This document shows positions 16,523 to 25,545 of a DNA stretch of 64,000 nucleotides, in pieces (within the stretch, counting starts at the first letter, position 1; every line of letters begins with the position of its first letter). The position numbers and the translations under genes are program-made. The notes beneath the pieces were generated by a model. The model ran no database searches and was not told where the DNA came from. It saw only the letters and a program-made list of their open reading frames with translations. This DNA is from Microbispora oryzae (GTDB lineage: Bacteria; Actinomycetota; Actinomycetes; Streptosporangiales; Streptosporangiaceae): positions 1-64,000 of the forward strand of contig NZ_JAFCNB010000007.1 of assembly GCF_017896165.1 (NCBI RefSeq), in the 5' to 3' direction.

Positions 16523-18244
16523 GTGAAGACAGTCAAATCCAGAGCAGGGCAGGCCGCTGCCCTGGTCACATCGCTCGCACTCGCAGCGGTCGGCACCGGA
16601 CTCGCCGAGGCTCCCGCCCAGGCCGCCGCCACCCCCTCCACCACCCTGGTGGTCAGCGCGAACCAGTCGTTCCGTCCGGTGACGCACGTGGCCTCCGGCT
16701 CGCTGTACGGCCTGGCGGACGCGACGAACCCGTCGGACAGCCTGGCCCAGGCAATCAAGCCGAACACCTTCGTCCAGAAGCCCCAGGGCGGCAAGCAGCA
16801 GGGGACCGGCGACATCCTGACCGTGGCCCCCAAGGCGGCCAGGGTCGGCGCGAAGGTCGTGAACCGGCTGTCCGACGTCTACGCGGGCTGGCCGTACCAG
16901 TTCAGCTGGAACGACTGGTTCACCCTGGTCGACCAGCAGATCGCGCAGACCAAGTCGTCGGGGATCACCAACCTGGCCGCCTGGGAGCTGTGGAACGAGT
17001 CGGACAACACCTGGAAGTCGTCCAACGGAACATACGAGGACTTCTGGACCAGGACCTACCGGGAGGTGCGGGCCAAGGACCCGACGACCCCGATCCAGGG
17101 TCCGAGCTTCTCGGACAACATCAGCGACATGGACAACTTCCTGCGGAACGCGGTCGCGACCAACACCGTCCCCGACATCATCGCCTGGCACGAGCTGACC
17201 AGGGCCTCCAAGATCGCCGGTGACGTCGCCACGGTCGTCGGCCTCGAGCAGAAGTACGGCATCAGCCCGCGTCCGATCGCCATCGAGGAGTACGCCGCCC
17301 CGTCCGAGGTCGGCGTTCCGGGCGCCCTCGTGAGTTACATCGCCAAGTTCGAGCGGTTGGGCATCCACGACGCCGAGCTGGCGTTCTGGAACCAGTCCGG
17401 CACGCTCGGCGACCTGCTCACCAGCCGGGGCGGCTCGCCCAACGGCGCCTACTGGCTCTACAAGTGGTACGGCGACATGAGCGGCACCATGGTGACGACC
17501 ACCCCGCCCGCGCAGACCGGCATCGACGGCGCCGCGGCGATGAACAGCGCGGGCAACCAGCTCAGCGTCATCTTCGGCGGCGGCTCCGGCGACAGCGCCG
17601 TCACCGTCAACGGGCTCGGCTCGTTCGGCGGCACCGTCCACGTGAAGCTCGAGTACACCCCCTCGCCCGGCCGTACGGTGGCCGTCTCCGGGCCGTCCAC
17701 GCTGAGCGAGTCGAACTACACCGTGTCCAACGGCTCCATCACCGTGCCCGTCTCGGGGATGAACTCCACCTACGGGTACCACCTGGTCGTCACCCCGGGC
17801 AGCGGCGGCGGGACCTCGCTGGCCGGCACCTACCAGATCAAGAACGTGAACAGCGGCCTCGCCCTGGACACCACCAACTCCGGCACCGCCCAGGGCACCC
17901 TGGTCGACCAGGCCACGCCCTCGTCCAGCAACACCCAGACCTGGACGCTGACCGACGCCGGCTCCGGCCTCTTCAAGATCGTCAACAAGGCCAGCGGACT
18001 GCTCCTCGGCATCACCAACATGAGCACCAGCAACGGCGGGACCGCCCTGATCTGGGGCGACAACGGCACCGCCGACCACCTGTGGCAGGTCATCTCCGAC
18101 GGGAGCGGCCACTACAAGCTCCGCAACAACAACAGCGGCAAGGTGCTCGGCGTCACGAACATGAGCACCTCCTCCGGCGCTCAGGTCCTCCAGTGGGACG
18201 ACAACGGCACCGCCGACCACCTCTGGACCCTCACCGCCCGCTAG
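16523..18244 (+). CDS. Secreted clan GH-A glycoside hydrolase (GH39-like) with ricin-type CBM13 domain
   Basis: This 573-aa protein has a signal peptide (to about AQAAA, residue 36). A TIM-barrel follows in which WELWNES (near residue 154) carries the acid/base Glu of clan GH-A and AIEEYAAPSE (near residue 253) the likely nucleophile. A beta-sandwich and a ricin B-type beta-trefoil (residues about 433-573) come next. The trefoil has three similar repeats, each ending in QTW or HLW. GH39 is my best guess; the exact family and substrate are open. A terminator follows. Context with GH43, LacI and GH30 suggests plant or galactan polysaccharide degradation. Confidence 0.82.
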   Translation: MKTVKSRAGQAAALVTSLALAAVGTGLAEAPAQAAATPSTTLVVSANQSFRPVTHVASGSLYGLADATNPSDSLAQAIKPNTFVQKPQGGKQQGTGDILTVAPKAARVGAKVVNRLSDVYAGWPYQFSWNDWFTLVDQQIAQTKSSGITNLAAWELWNESDNTWKSSNGTYEDFWTRTYREVRAKDPTTPIQGPSFSDNISDMDNFLRNAVATNTVPDIIAWHELTRASKIAGDVATVVGLEQKYGISPRPIAIEEYAAPSEVGVPGALVSYIAKFERLGIHDAELAFWNQSGTLGDLLTSRGGSPNGAYWLYKWYGDMSGTMVTTTPPAQTGIDGAAAMNSAGNQLSVIFGGGSGDSAVTVNGLGSFGGTVHVKLEYTPSPGRTVAVSGPSTLSESNYTVSNGSITVPVSGMNSTYGYHLVVTPGSGGGTSLAGTYQIKNVNSGLALDTTNSGTAQGTLVDQATPSSSNTQTWTLTDAGSGLFKIVNKASGLLLGITNMSTSNGGTALIWGDNGTADHLWQVISDGSGHYKLRNNNSGKVLGVTNMSTSSGAQVLQWDDNGTADHLWTLTAR

Positions 18245-18301
18245 TCCGAAGACCGGGCCGTTGATGTAAGTACGGCTTGATCTGAGTACGGCCTGATTTG
18301 A

Positions 18302-18354
18302 GCGCGTCTCCCGCCGCCGGCACCCCTGATCGGTACCGGCGGCGGGAGACGCGC
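18302..18354. terminator. Perfect 19-bp-stem bidirectional terminator
   Basis: The arms at 18302-18320 and 18336-18354 (GCGCGTCTCCCGCCGCCGG and its exact complement) flank a 15-base loop. It sits between the convergent glycosidase and MFS genes. Confidence 0.85.
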
Positions 18355-18376
18355 GTCGCCAGACCCGCATCGACGG

Positions 18377-19717
18377 TCAGGGCCGAGGGACGTCCGTCAG
18401 CTCACGCAGACGGCGTACCGGGGAGAGCAGGGCCACGACCGTCCCGGCGAGCATCAGACAGGAACCCGCCACCAGGGTCGCCCGCGACCCGAGAGCCGTC
18501 CCGGCCGCGCCTCCGGCGAGGGCCCCGATCGACTGCCCGCCGAACGCGAGGAACCGCCAGGTGGCGTTGACGCGGGACAACAACTCCGCGGGGATCAACG
18601 CCTGGCGGAACGTCTGCTGGTTGATGCCGTAGAGCGAGGGCCCGGCGCCACGCAGGAGCTGCGCGACGGCCAGAACTGCGAAGACCGCGACAAAGGGTCC
18701 GGTCGCGGCGGCCAGCACCAGGCCCGAGACCGAGGCGAAGGACATCCCCGCGATGAAGGCCGGGCCCGGGCCCAGACGGCGGGTGATCCGAGGCGCTGTC
18801 AGCGCGCCCACGACGCCGGCGACACCGCTGAGCGCGACGAGCGCCCCCACCTGGCCGGCCGGCAGACCGATATCGCGCACCAGGTAGAGCATCAGCACGA
18901 CGGCCTGCGTCTGACCGGCGAACGCGCCGACCGTGGCGGCCGTCACGACCGCGCGCATGACGGGGTGGGCGAACACCGCGCGCCATCCCTCGACGATGCC
19001 GGCGCGCAGGTGCGTGGGCTGCCGCTCCTCCGCCGCCGCGGTCTCTGCCGCGGGCGTGTCCACCCGTCCTGAAGCCTGGATGCGCATCTTGAACAAGGAG
19101 GAGACGAGGAACGAGACCGCGTCGACGACCATGGCGATCGGCGCCGTGAGCGCGGCGACCAGCAGACCGCCCAGCGCGGAGCCGGTGGTGTTGACGGTGG
19201 CGTTGCTGAGCATCAGCGCGCTGTTCGCCGGAAGGAGCTGGTCGCGCGGAACCAGTTGCGGCGTGAGGGATTGCGCCGCCACCGTGGCGAAGAGATTGGC
19301 GACACCCGCGAGAAGCATCACCACATACAGGTGCCACATTCGCAGCAGGCCCAGGGCGGCCAACGCGGGAATCGCCCCGATCAGCAGCATCTGTGAAACG
19401 TCGCCGATTATCAGAACGCGCCGGTACGGCATCCTGCCGACCCACACCCCAGCGGGCAGGCCGAGCACCAGATGGGGCAACCACATCACCGCGCTCAGCA
19501 CGCCCATCTCCGTGGCCGACGCGTGGAGACAGACCACACTGGTCAGCGGCAGCGCCACCGTCGTGACGCTCGATCCGAACAGCGAGACGGTGCTGCCGGC
19601 GAAGAGGCGGCGGAAGTCGGCGTGGCGGACGAGTACCGTCCGCAGGCCCCAGGGTCGCCCGGAGTCCTCACCCGCGTCATATGCCGATGCCGCGGATGCG
19701 TCGCCGCCGGAGCGCAT
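18377..19717 (-). CDS. MFS transporter
   Basis: This 446-aa membrane protein has 12 predicted hydrophobic segments, e.g. LFAGSTVSLFGSSVTTVALP and MLLIGAIPALAALGLL. The loop GVWVGRMPYRRVLIIGD after TM2 is the MFS signature region. It resembles MFS_3/enterobactin-exporter-like drug exporters. It starts 46 bp after the WYL regulator on the same strand and is probably co-transcribed and controlled by it. The exported compound is unknown. Confidence 0.9.
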   Translation of the reverse strand: MRSGGDASAASAYDAGEDSGRPWGLRTVLVRHADFRRLFAGSTVSLFGSSVTTVALPLTSVVCLHASATEMGVLSAVMWLPHLVLGLPAGVWVGRMPYRRVLIIGDVSQMLLIGAIPALAALGLLRMWHLYVVMLLAGVANLFATVAAQSLTPQLVPRDQLLPANSALMLSNATVNTTGSALGGLLVAALTAPIAMVVDAVSFLVSSLFKMRIQASGRVDTPAAETAAAEERQPTHLRAGIVEGWRAVFAHPVMRAVVTAATVGAFAGQTQAVVLMLYLVRDIGLPAGQVGALVALSGVAGVVGALTAPRITRRLGPGPAFIAGMSFASVSGLVLAAATGPFVAVFAVLAVAQLLRGAGPSLYGINQQTFRQALIPAELLSRVNATWRFLAFGGQSIGALAGGAAGTALGSRATLVAGSCLMLAGTVVALLSPVRRLRELTDVPRP

Positions 19718-19763
19718 GGTGCGACCTTACCCGGGCACGACGATTCGTCGGGAATCTCGCCAT

Positions 19764-20723
19764 TCAGCCGGTCGCGACCATCGACGCGAGGCGGCGGACG
19801 AGCCGGGCGGCGGCCTCCCGTAATTCCGGGGGCTCCAGCACCTCCGCCTCGAAGCCCAGCCCGGCCACGCGTACGGCGAGCCAGTCCAGGTCGTCGCCGC
19901 CGACGACGAGCACGCACCATCCGTCGCGGTCGTCCTCGACCCGTCCCACCTGGGGCGGCACCAGCTCGCGCACCCGGCCGGGAGGCGCGTGCAGCCGCAC
20001 CCGGGCGAGATGTCGGTACGGCGCCTCGGCCACGGACCGCCGCACGTAGGCCACCGGATCAGGATGCTCCCGCGCCCGGAAGCGCCAGGTCGTCGCCACG
20101 GCATCCCGCATGCGGTCCAGCCGGAAGGTGCGCCAGCCGTCGCGGTCGACGTCCCAGGCCATCAGATACCAGCGGCGGCCGGTGGCGACCATCCGCGCCG
20201 GCTCCACCGTGCGCTCCGGTTCCCCGCCGTCGCGGCCGGCGTACCGGAACCGCACCCGTACGGCGTCGCGGCATGCCCGTGCGAGCGTCACCAGCAGCTC
20301 GGGATCGATTTCGACCCCCGGGCCGACGAGTGTCTCGGTGGCGTCGTGTACCGCGCGCACCTCGGCACGCAGCCGAGGCGGCATCACCTGGTCGAGCTTC
20401 GCGAGCGCGCGCAGCGCCGCCTCGCCCGCCCCGGCGACCGTGCCTCCCGCCGCCAGCCGCAGGGACACCGCCGTCGCGATCGCCTCGTCGTCGTCGAAGA
20501 GCAGCGGCGGAAGCCGGGCGCCCGCGCCGAGGTGATAGCCGCCGCCGAGGCCGGCCGTCGCGTGCACCGGATAGCCGAGCGCGCGCAGCCGCGCCACGTC
20601 GCGGCGCACCGAGCGGTCGGTGACGCCCAACTCGGCGGCGAGCTCGGCCGCGGTCCAGGACGGACGGCGCTGCAGCAGCATCAGCAGCCGCAGCACCCGC
20701 TCGGTCGTCGCCTCGACGGTCAC
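19764..20723 (-). CDS. YafY-type HTH/WYL-domain transcriptional regulator
   Basis: This 319-aa protein has an N-terminal winged HTH (RRPSWTAAELAAELGVTDRS, then VRRDVARLRALGYPV, residues about 18-52) and a WYL domain (GRRWYLMAWDVDRDGWRTFRLDRM, near residue 190). A WCX C-terminal part follows. GTG 20723 is immediately preceded by a 14-bp tandem repeat array that must contain its promoter or ribosome site. It probably controls the MFS gene downstream. WYL domains bind nucleic-acid or nucleotide ligands in some relatives. Confidence 0.93.
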   Translation of the reverse strand: MTVEATTERVLRLLMLLQRRPSWTAAELAAELGVTDRSVRRDVARLRALGYPVHATAGLGGGYHLGAGARLPPLLFDDDEAIATAVSLRLAAGGTVAGAGEAALRALAKLDQVMPPRLRAEVRAVHDATETLVGPGVEIDPELLVTLARACRDAVRVRFRYAGRDGGEPERTVEPARMVATGRRWYLMAWDVDRDGWRTFRLDRMRDAVATTWRFRAREHPDPVAYVRRSVAEAPYRHLARVRLHAPPGRVRELVPPQVGRVEDDRDGWCVLVVGGDDLDWLAVRVAGLGFEAEVLEPPELREAAARLVRRLASMVATG

Positions 20724-20725
20724 CC

Positions 20726-20834
20726 GCTCATCGTTCCACCGCTCATCGCTCCATGCTCATCGCTCCATGCTCATCGCTCCATGGTCATCGCTCCATGCTC
20801 ATCGCTCCATGCTCATCGCTCAATGGTCATCGTT
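20726..20834. repeat. 14-bp tandem repeat array (about 8 units)
   Basis: The unit GCTCATCGCTCCAT is repeated from 20726 to about 20834. The six inner copies are nearly identical and the edge copies are degenerate (GGTCATCGTTGATC). It fills the divergent region between the WYL regulator (start 20723) and the VOC gene (start 20925). On the minus strand each unit reads ATGGAGCGATGAGC, so it carries ATG and AGCGATGAG-type motifs next to the regulator start. Confidence 0.9.
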
Positions 20835-20924
20835 GATCGCGGAACGATGCTGTCCGCTATATGCGGGAGCGTGGAGCACAGCCGACCGAACCCGGATCGG
20901 CAGGCGAACGGAAGGCGAGCGGAA

Positions 20925-21362
20925 ATGGCGCGCGACGTCCAGATCACCATCGATTGCGCGGACCCGGCAGGATTGGCGGTGTTCTGGGCCGAGGTACTCG
21001 GCTATCGGACGCAGGACCCGCCCGCCGGCTTCGAGTCGTGGGAGCAGGCCCTGGAGGCGATGGGCGTGCCGCCCGAGCGCCGTAACGACGCCTCCGCGGT
21101 GGTCGACCCCGGTGGCTCCGGGCCACGGATCTTCTTCCAGCGGGTGCCCGAGCACAAACAGGTCAAGAACCGTGTGCACGTCGATGTGCGAGCGGCCCCG
21201 GGGCTCACGGGCGACGCGCGGATGGCGGCCCTGGAGGCGGAGGCCGAGCGGCTCGCCGCCCACGGCGCCACCCGGCTCCACCGTTATGAGCCCGCACCTC
21301 CGCTCGGCGCCGGCCACATCACGATGGCCGACCCCGAGGGCAACGAGTTCTGCCTCGACTGA
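20925..21362 (+). CDS. VOC (glyoxalase/bleomycin-resistance fold) protein
   Basis: This 145-aa protein starts ARDVQITIDCADPAGLAVFW, a typical first betaalphabetabetabeta module of Glyoxalase_6-type proteins. It ends GAGHITMADPEGNEFCLD, the conserved module end with the metal-ligand Glu. ATG 20925 follows a purine-rich stretch (GGAAGGCGAGCGGA). No pathway can be assigned. It is divergent from the WYL regulator across the 14-bp repeat array. Confidence 0.88.
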   Translation: MARDVQITIDCADPAGLAVFWAEVLGYRTQDPPAGFESWEQALEAMGVPPERRNDASAVVDPGGSGPRIFFQRVPEHKQVKNRVHVDVRAAPGLTGDARMAALEAEAERLAAHGATRLHRYEPAPPLGAGHITMADPEGNEFCLD

Positions 21363-21371
21363 TCGGCGAGA

Positions 21372-21399
21372 GGCCGGGCCGGCATCGTCCGGCCCGGCC
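21372..21399. terminator. Bidirectional hairpin terminator
   Basis: A perfect 11-bp stem (GGCCGGGCCGG / CCGGCCCGGCC) with a 6-base loop lies between the convergent VOC and GH30 genes. Confidence 0.8.
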
Positions 21400-21432
21400 G
21401 TCCCACCGTCTCACCGTCTCAGGGACGCTCTC

Positions 21433-22782
21433 TCAGCGCAGGACGATCGTCGTCACGGCGCGCGGCGCGATCGTCACGCTCTTGCCGTGCAGGGGGATGG
21501 AGGCCACCGCGTTGTTCTCGTCGGTCACGTAGGCCTCGGCCCGGCCGTGGCCCTTGATCTTGTCCCATGTGGCGGAGCTGGTGCCGGTGTTGAGGATCTC
21601 GATGACGCGGGAGCCGTCGGAGTTGCGGAACGCGGAGACCTTCAGGTTGGGATCCGAGGCGGTCGCCCCGAGCCGCACCGCGCCGGGCCGGATGAACCTG
21701 CTGTACGCGGCCATCGCCCAGAGCCGCTTCGACACCCGGTACGTCTTGGCCGTGGTGTCGATGCTGATGAGCGCCCTGGTTGAGCCGCTGGAAGCGCCCA
21801 GCCAGAAGATGTAGGCGGAGGCGTCGCCGAGGGTGAGGGCGTCGTTGACGGCCTGCGCGACCGTCATGCCGTCCTGGCCGCTGCCGTCGTCCCAGTTCCC
21901 GTCCCACGTGTTGCCGCCGGGGCCCCACTCCGACATCCAGGTGTTCCGGTCGGTGGGCAGCGGGGAGGTCGGGGGGCTGGCGTAGGAGTGCCCGGTGTGG
22001 ACCGTCACCCAGCGGCGCGCCTCGGGGTCGGCCTCGATCGCCTGGGTGTACGCCTTGGCCTGGTCCCAGCCGAAGGAGTCGCAGCACACCACGTTCACCC
22101 CGGCGGCCGTGGCCACCGGGCCGAGCACCTTGACGAACTGGGCGGCCTCCTCGGGCGTGAAGCGCATGGACTCGTACCCGGCCGTCCAGTCGGGCTCGTT
22201 GGTGAAGCCCAGGTCCGTTATCTTGATGCCCTCCTGCTTGTAGAACTTCGCGTACTGCACGAGGTAGTTCGCGTAGGCCTGCTGCCACTCCGGCAGGAGC
22301 TTGCCGCCGTTCCTGGCGTCGCCGTTGTCCTTCATGTAGCCGGGGGCGCTCCAGGCGTCGGCGTAGAAGCGCGTCACCCCGTACTTCTTGGCCTCCTTGA
22401 CCATCCAGACCTGGCTGTTGTCGTCACCGTTCCAGACATACTTGGGCGGCGCGGTCGGGCCGCCCGGGTCCTCCGGCTGGATCGACTCCATCTGGTCGTA
22501 CGGGCTGCCGGTCGGCCGCGCTCCGATGCCGAGGCGGAGCATGCTGAGCCCGGCCCCCTTCGTGCGGCTGAACCACAGATCGAGGATCTCCCGCTGTTCG
22601 TCCTCCGGCAGGGCCTTGATCAGTTCGTTCCGCCGGAACGCCGTGGAGACGCCGAATCCGTCGATCTTCTGGTATTTGGCGCTGTTGTCGACGGTGATGG
22701 TGACCGTCGAGGCGGCCGCCGGCTGTGCCTGCCCGACCAGCGGGACGACGAGCAGTGCGGCCGCGAGAACGTGTTTGCGCAT
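21433..22782 (-). CDS. Secreted GH30-family glycoside hydrolase
   Basis: This 449-aa protein has a signal peptide (MRKHVLAAALLVVPLVGQAQPAAA) and a clan-A barrel (IDGFGVSTAFRRNEL; MLRLGIGARPTG; FYADAWSAPGYMKDNGD). The acid/base Glu is in GFTNEPDW (near residue 195) and the nucleophile Glu in WMSEWGP (near residue 279). A side beta-domain ends in VTIAPRAVTTIVLR. This matches GH30, whose subfamilies act on xylan, beta-1,6-galactan or beta-1,6-glucan; I cannot choose between them. It is single-domain, without a binding module. Confidence 0.9.
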   Translation of the reverse strand: MRKHVLAAALLVVPLVGQAQPAAASTVTITVDNSAKYQKIDGFGVSTAFRRNELIKALPEDEQREILDLWFSRTKGAGLSMLRLGIGARPTGSPYDQMESIQPEDPGGPTAPPKYVWNGDDNSQVWMVKEAKKYGVTRFYADAWSAPGYMKDNGDARNGGKLLPEWQQAYANYLVQYAKFYKQEGIKITDLGFTNEPDWTAGYESMRFTPEEAAQFVKVLGPVATAAGVNVVCCDSFGWDQAKAYTQAIEADPEARRWVTVHTGHSYASPPTSPLPTDRNTWMSEWGPGGNTWDGNWDDGSGQDGMTVAQAVNDALTLGDASAYIFWLGASSGSTRALISIDTTAKTYRVSKRLWAMAAYSRFIRPGAVRLGATASDPNLKVSAFRNSDGSRVIEILNTGTSSATWDKIKGHGRAEAYVTDENNAVASIPLHGKSVTIAPRAVTTIVLR

Positions 22783-22883
22783 GGCTACTCCGGTGTTCGG
22801 ATGTCGGGGGGTTACCCGTGCCTGAACAGGCGTCTCAGGAGCTTTTTCACCAGGATCGGGGAATGGTTCTTCGTGGTCGGGCT

Positions 22884-22895
22884 GATAGCGCTAAC
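22884..22895. promoter_or_regulatory. LacI-type operator candidate GATAGCGCTAAC
   Basis: This near-perfect 12-bp dyad with AGCGCT centre lies about 100 bp upstream of the GH30 start. Its central bases match the dyad at 16096 before the clan-A glycosidase. Binding by the LacI protein at 14959 is inference. Confidence 0.45.
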
Positions 22896-23049
22896 AATTC
22901 ATGTCGGGAGCCGCGCGAATGGAAATCGGGGCATGCCTGGAATCGTGGCGGTCCGGCACGTCCGGTGCGGCGCACGAACGATACGTGATCTGGACACCCA
23001 TAGTGGTAGCACGCCGGGCTGTCCGACTCAATATGCCAGATCGAATTAC

Positions 23050-23060
23050 CGAAAATTTCG
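23050..23060. promoter_or_regulatory. Palindrome CGAAA-A-TTTCG
   Basis: This perfect 11-bp palindrome of the GAAA-N-TTTC class lies 268 bp upstream of the GH30 start, in the GH30-ThuA intergenic region. Confidence 0.5.
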
Positions 23061-23345
23061 ACTCATTCGTTCGGTGTGGGGAAGTGCGGGCGGCCTTCGG
23101 TCGTGGGTGTCCCGGCGTGCCCGGCGGCCGGCGCGGAGAGGTCTCCCTCGCCGTGCGCCTCCGGACGGCCGTCCGCGGCTGCTGGAGTCGACGCTCCCGG
23201 GGGTCATAGTCGCAGCTCAGGGCGGTTCGGGTCGCCGGGTGTGGGCGCGCCGCCGGTTTGGGCGGTCGTCGTGGGCGCACTCCCGGCTCTTGACTGCTGT
23301 TAGCGACGCGCCTACGATCCAGAACTAAAATTATCGAATTGGTAC

Positions 23346-23356
23346 CGAAACTTTCT
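23346..23356. promoter_or_regulatory. Palindrome CGAAA-C-TTTC
   Basis: This is a second copy of the GAAA-N-TTTC box in the same intergenic region, with one outer mismatch (CGAAACTTTCT). It lies about 390 bp before ThuA. Confidence 0.45.
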
Positions 23357-23737
23357 GTCCCGTCCGTAAGTCGCGACACACGTGCCGTGTCGTCGAAGAG
23401 CCAGAGCCGGGTAACCGACGGTTACGCGGCGCCGGAGTTCCCGATGGCGTGCGCGCCGTTTGCCTTGGTGGCTTCTCCGACGACTTCTCCAACGAGCCCT
23501 CTAATAACTTCTCTCCTCGGCGCTGATGGCTGCGCCCGCTCAGTGAATTGTCGAATTCTCCCCGTGAATGGAACGTATGGGTCTCCCACATGTACGGCCG
23601 GTGCCGCGCGGCCGCTCGAATTCGCGGTGAGCGCGCGCCGAAGGGCCACACAGGTGATCACGCCGGTCGGCTGTTCGAACACGTCCAGCGCCTCTCCACA
23701 GGTCATGGAAAGTCAAGATTGGAGCCGCTGATCCCCA

Positions 23738-24454
23738 GTGACAGCCGGTAACGAGACAGGTCAGCAGAACCGCCGCGCCCTTGTGGTGCGGGGCGGCTGG
23801 GAAGGGCACGTCCCGGTTCCGGCGACGGAACTCTTCATCCCCTTCCTGGAAAAGCAGGGCTTCGATGTGGTCCGGGCCGACTCCCCGGCGCCGTACGCGG
23901 ACTCCGCGTTCATGTCGGGGGTCGACCTCGTGGTGCAGTGCTACACGATGGGCACGATCGAACCGGCGGAGGTCAGGGGGCTGGAGGCCGCGATCCGCGC
24001 GGGCACCGGAATGGCGGGGTGGCACGGCGGCATCGCCGACTCCTTCCGGAGCTCGTCGGAGTATCTGCACCTCATCGGCGGGCAGTTCGCCTGCCATCCC
24101 GGCAAGGCCGAGGAGCCCGACGGATCCGAAGGCCACTACTTCGTGCCGTACACGGTGAACATGCTCCCCGAGGCGAGCGCGCACCCCATCACGGCGGGCA
24201 TCGGGGACTTCAGCCTCGTGACCGAGCAGTACTGGGTCCTGACCGACGACTACGTCGACGTGCTGGCGACCACGACCCAGCGGGTCCGGCCGTGGGATCC
24301 CTGGCAGCGGGAGGTCACCTCGCCCGCGATATGGACCCGGAGATGGGGGACCGGGAAGATCTTCGTCACCACTCCGGGTCACAACCTCGACGTCCTGCGC
24401 AACGACAACGTGCGGACGATCATTGAGAGAGGAATGCTGTGGGCGAGCCGGTGA
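23738..24454 (+). CDS. ThuA-like domain protein
   Basis: This 238-aa protein has the class-I-glutamine-amidotransferase-like fold of ThuA. Visible motifs are VVRGGWEGHVP at the first strand, VDLVVQCYTMG, MAGWHGGIADSF (near residue 90) and GTGKIFVTTPGHNLDVL near the C-terminus. The GTG start at 23738 follows GGAG. It overlaps the Gfo/Idh/MocA oxidoreductase gene by 16 bp, a pairing common in sugar catabolic operons. In rhizobia ThuA/ThuB act in 3-keto-disaccharide (trehalose, sucrose) catabolism. Here the sugar is unknown. Confidence 0.88.
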   Translation: MTAGNETGQQNRRALVVRGGWEGHVPVPATELFIPFLEKQGFDVVRADSPAPYADSAFMSGVDLVVQCYTMGTIEPAEVRGLEAAIRAGTGMAGWHGGIADSFRSSSEYLHLIGGQFACHPGKAEEPDGSEGHYFVPYTVNMLPEASAHPITAGIGDFSLVTEQYWVLTDDYVDVLATTTQRVRPWDPWQREVTSPAIWTRRWGTGKIFVTTPGHNLDVLRNDNVRTIIERGMLWASR

Positions 24455-25545
24455 ACGTCGGAGTCGTCGGCTGCGGGGCCATCTCCGCGCAGTATCTCCC
24501 CACCATCGACCGGCTGCCGCGGCTGCGGCTGGTGGCCGTGGCCGATCTGGACCTCGACCGGGCACGGGAGGCGGTGCGGCCGTACCCGGGGGTCGACGTG
24601 ATGACTGTGCCGGAACTGATGGCCGATCCGCGGGTCGACGTCGTGCTCAACCTCACCGTCCCGGCCGCGCACGCCGAGATCGCGCTGCAGGCCATGGCGG
24701 CGGGCAAGGACGTCTACTGCGAGAAGCCCCTCGCCGTGACGGCGGCCGACGCCGAACGGATGCTGCGGGCGGCCGGCGCCGCGGGGGTCCGGGTGGGCTG
24801 CGCGCCGGACACGGTGCTGGGCACCGGTACGCAGACGGCGCGCAAGGCGATCGACGACGGCCTGATCGGCAGGCCGGTCGCGGCGACCGCCACGATGATG
24901 ACGCCCGGCCACGAACGCTGGCACCCCAACCCGGATTTCTACTACCTCCCCGGTGGCGGCCCGCTGATGGACATGGGCCCCTACTACATCACCAGCCTGG
25001 TGACGTTGCTCGGGCCGGTGACGTCGGTCGTCGGCGCGGCCGGCCGCACGAGGGCCAAGCGCACGATCGGCTCGGGCCCGCGCCGGGGCGAGGAGATCCC
25101 CGTCGCCGTCGACACCCACGTCACGGGGGTGCTCGTGCACGCCTCCGGAGCGATGTCCACGCTCGTCATGAGCTTCGACGGCGCGGCGACCACCGCGCCC
25201 AACATGGAGGTGCACGGCGAGGAGGGCTCGCTGGTCGTCCCCGACCCCAACCACTTCGACGGGCCCGTACGGCTCTCGCGGGTGGGGGAGGACGGCTGGC
25301 GTGCCCTGCCCGCCTCGGCCGGCTACGTCGAGGCGGCCCGCGGAGTGGGCCTCGCCGACTTCCTGTCGACCCCGGACGGCGAGGAACCCCGGACGAGCGG
25401 GACCGTGGCCTTCCACGTGCTCGACGTCATGGAGTCGCTGCTGTCCTCGGCGGGCTCAGGTGCGGCGGTGACCGTCACCAGCACCTGCGCGCGCCCCAGG
25501 CCCGTGGCGCTGGGCCCGGCCGGCGGGGCCGATCACTTGTCCTGA
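24439..25545 (+). CDS. Gfo/Idh/MocA-family NAD(P)-dependent oxidoreductase
   Basis: This 368-aa protein has an N-terminal Rossmann fold (VGVVGCGAIS; VAVADLDLDRA) and the family signature CEKPLAVTAADAE, whose EKP Lys is in the cofactor/active site (near residue 95). The C-terminal domain contains GGGPLMDMGPYYITSLVTLLG. GTG 24439 has AGAGGA upstream and lies inside the ThuA gene, so translation is coupled. The family oxidises or reduces sugars and cyclitols; with ThuA it suggests a keto-sugar pathway. Its 3' end overlaps the convergent gene at 25533 by 13 bp. Confidence 0.92.
   Translation: MGEPVNVGVVGCGAISAQYLPTIDRLPRLRLVAVADLDLDRAREAVRPYPGVDVMTVPELMADPRVDVVLNLTVPAAHAEIALQAMAAGKDVYCEKPLAVTAADAERMLRAAGAAGVRVGCAPDTVLGTGTQTARKAIDDGLIGRPVAATATMMTPGHERWHPNPDFYYLPGGGPLMDMGPYYITSLVTLLGPVTSVVGAAGRTRAKRTIGSGPRRGEEIPVAVDTHVTGVLVHASGAMSTLVMSFDGAATTAPNMEVHGEEGSLVVPDPNHFDGPVRLSRVGEDGWRALPASAGYVEAARGVGLADFLSTPDGEEPRTSGTVAFHVLDVMESLLSSAGSGAAVTVTSTCARPRPVALGPAGGADHLS

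Larger units (their letters stand above)
22783..23737. other. 955-bp divergent regulatory region
   Basis: No ORF here has convincing coding character, although several frames are open by chance. It separates GH30 (minus) from ThuA (plus), is less GC-rich than the genes around it, and contains one AGCGCT dyad and two GAAA-N-TTTC boxes. A small RNA or small gene cannot be excluded. Confidence 0.45.

Noticed and set aside
18302..18354. Inverted repeats of an insertion element
   Set aside because: The 19-bp arms enclose only 15 bases between two convergent gene ends, which fits a terminator.
20726..20834. CRISPR or iteron-type replication origin
   Set aside because: 14-bp head-to-tail units have no spacers, and no replication gene is near.
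22783..23737. Open frames of 75-130 aa on both strands (for example minus 23422-23706)
   Set aside because: Several overlapping frames are open at once as expected at high GC. None has a convincing ribosome site, domain or codon pattern.
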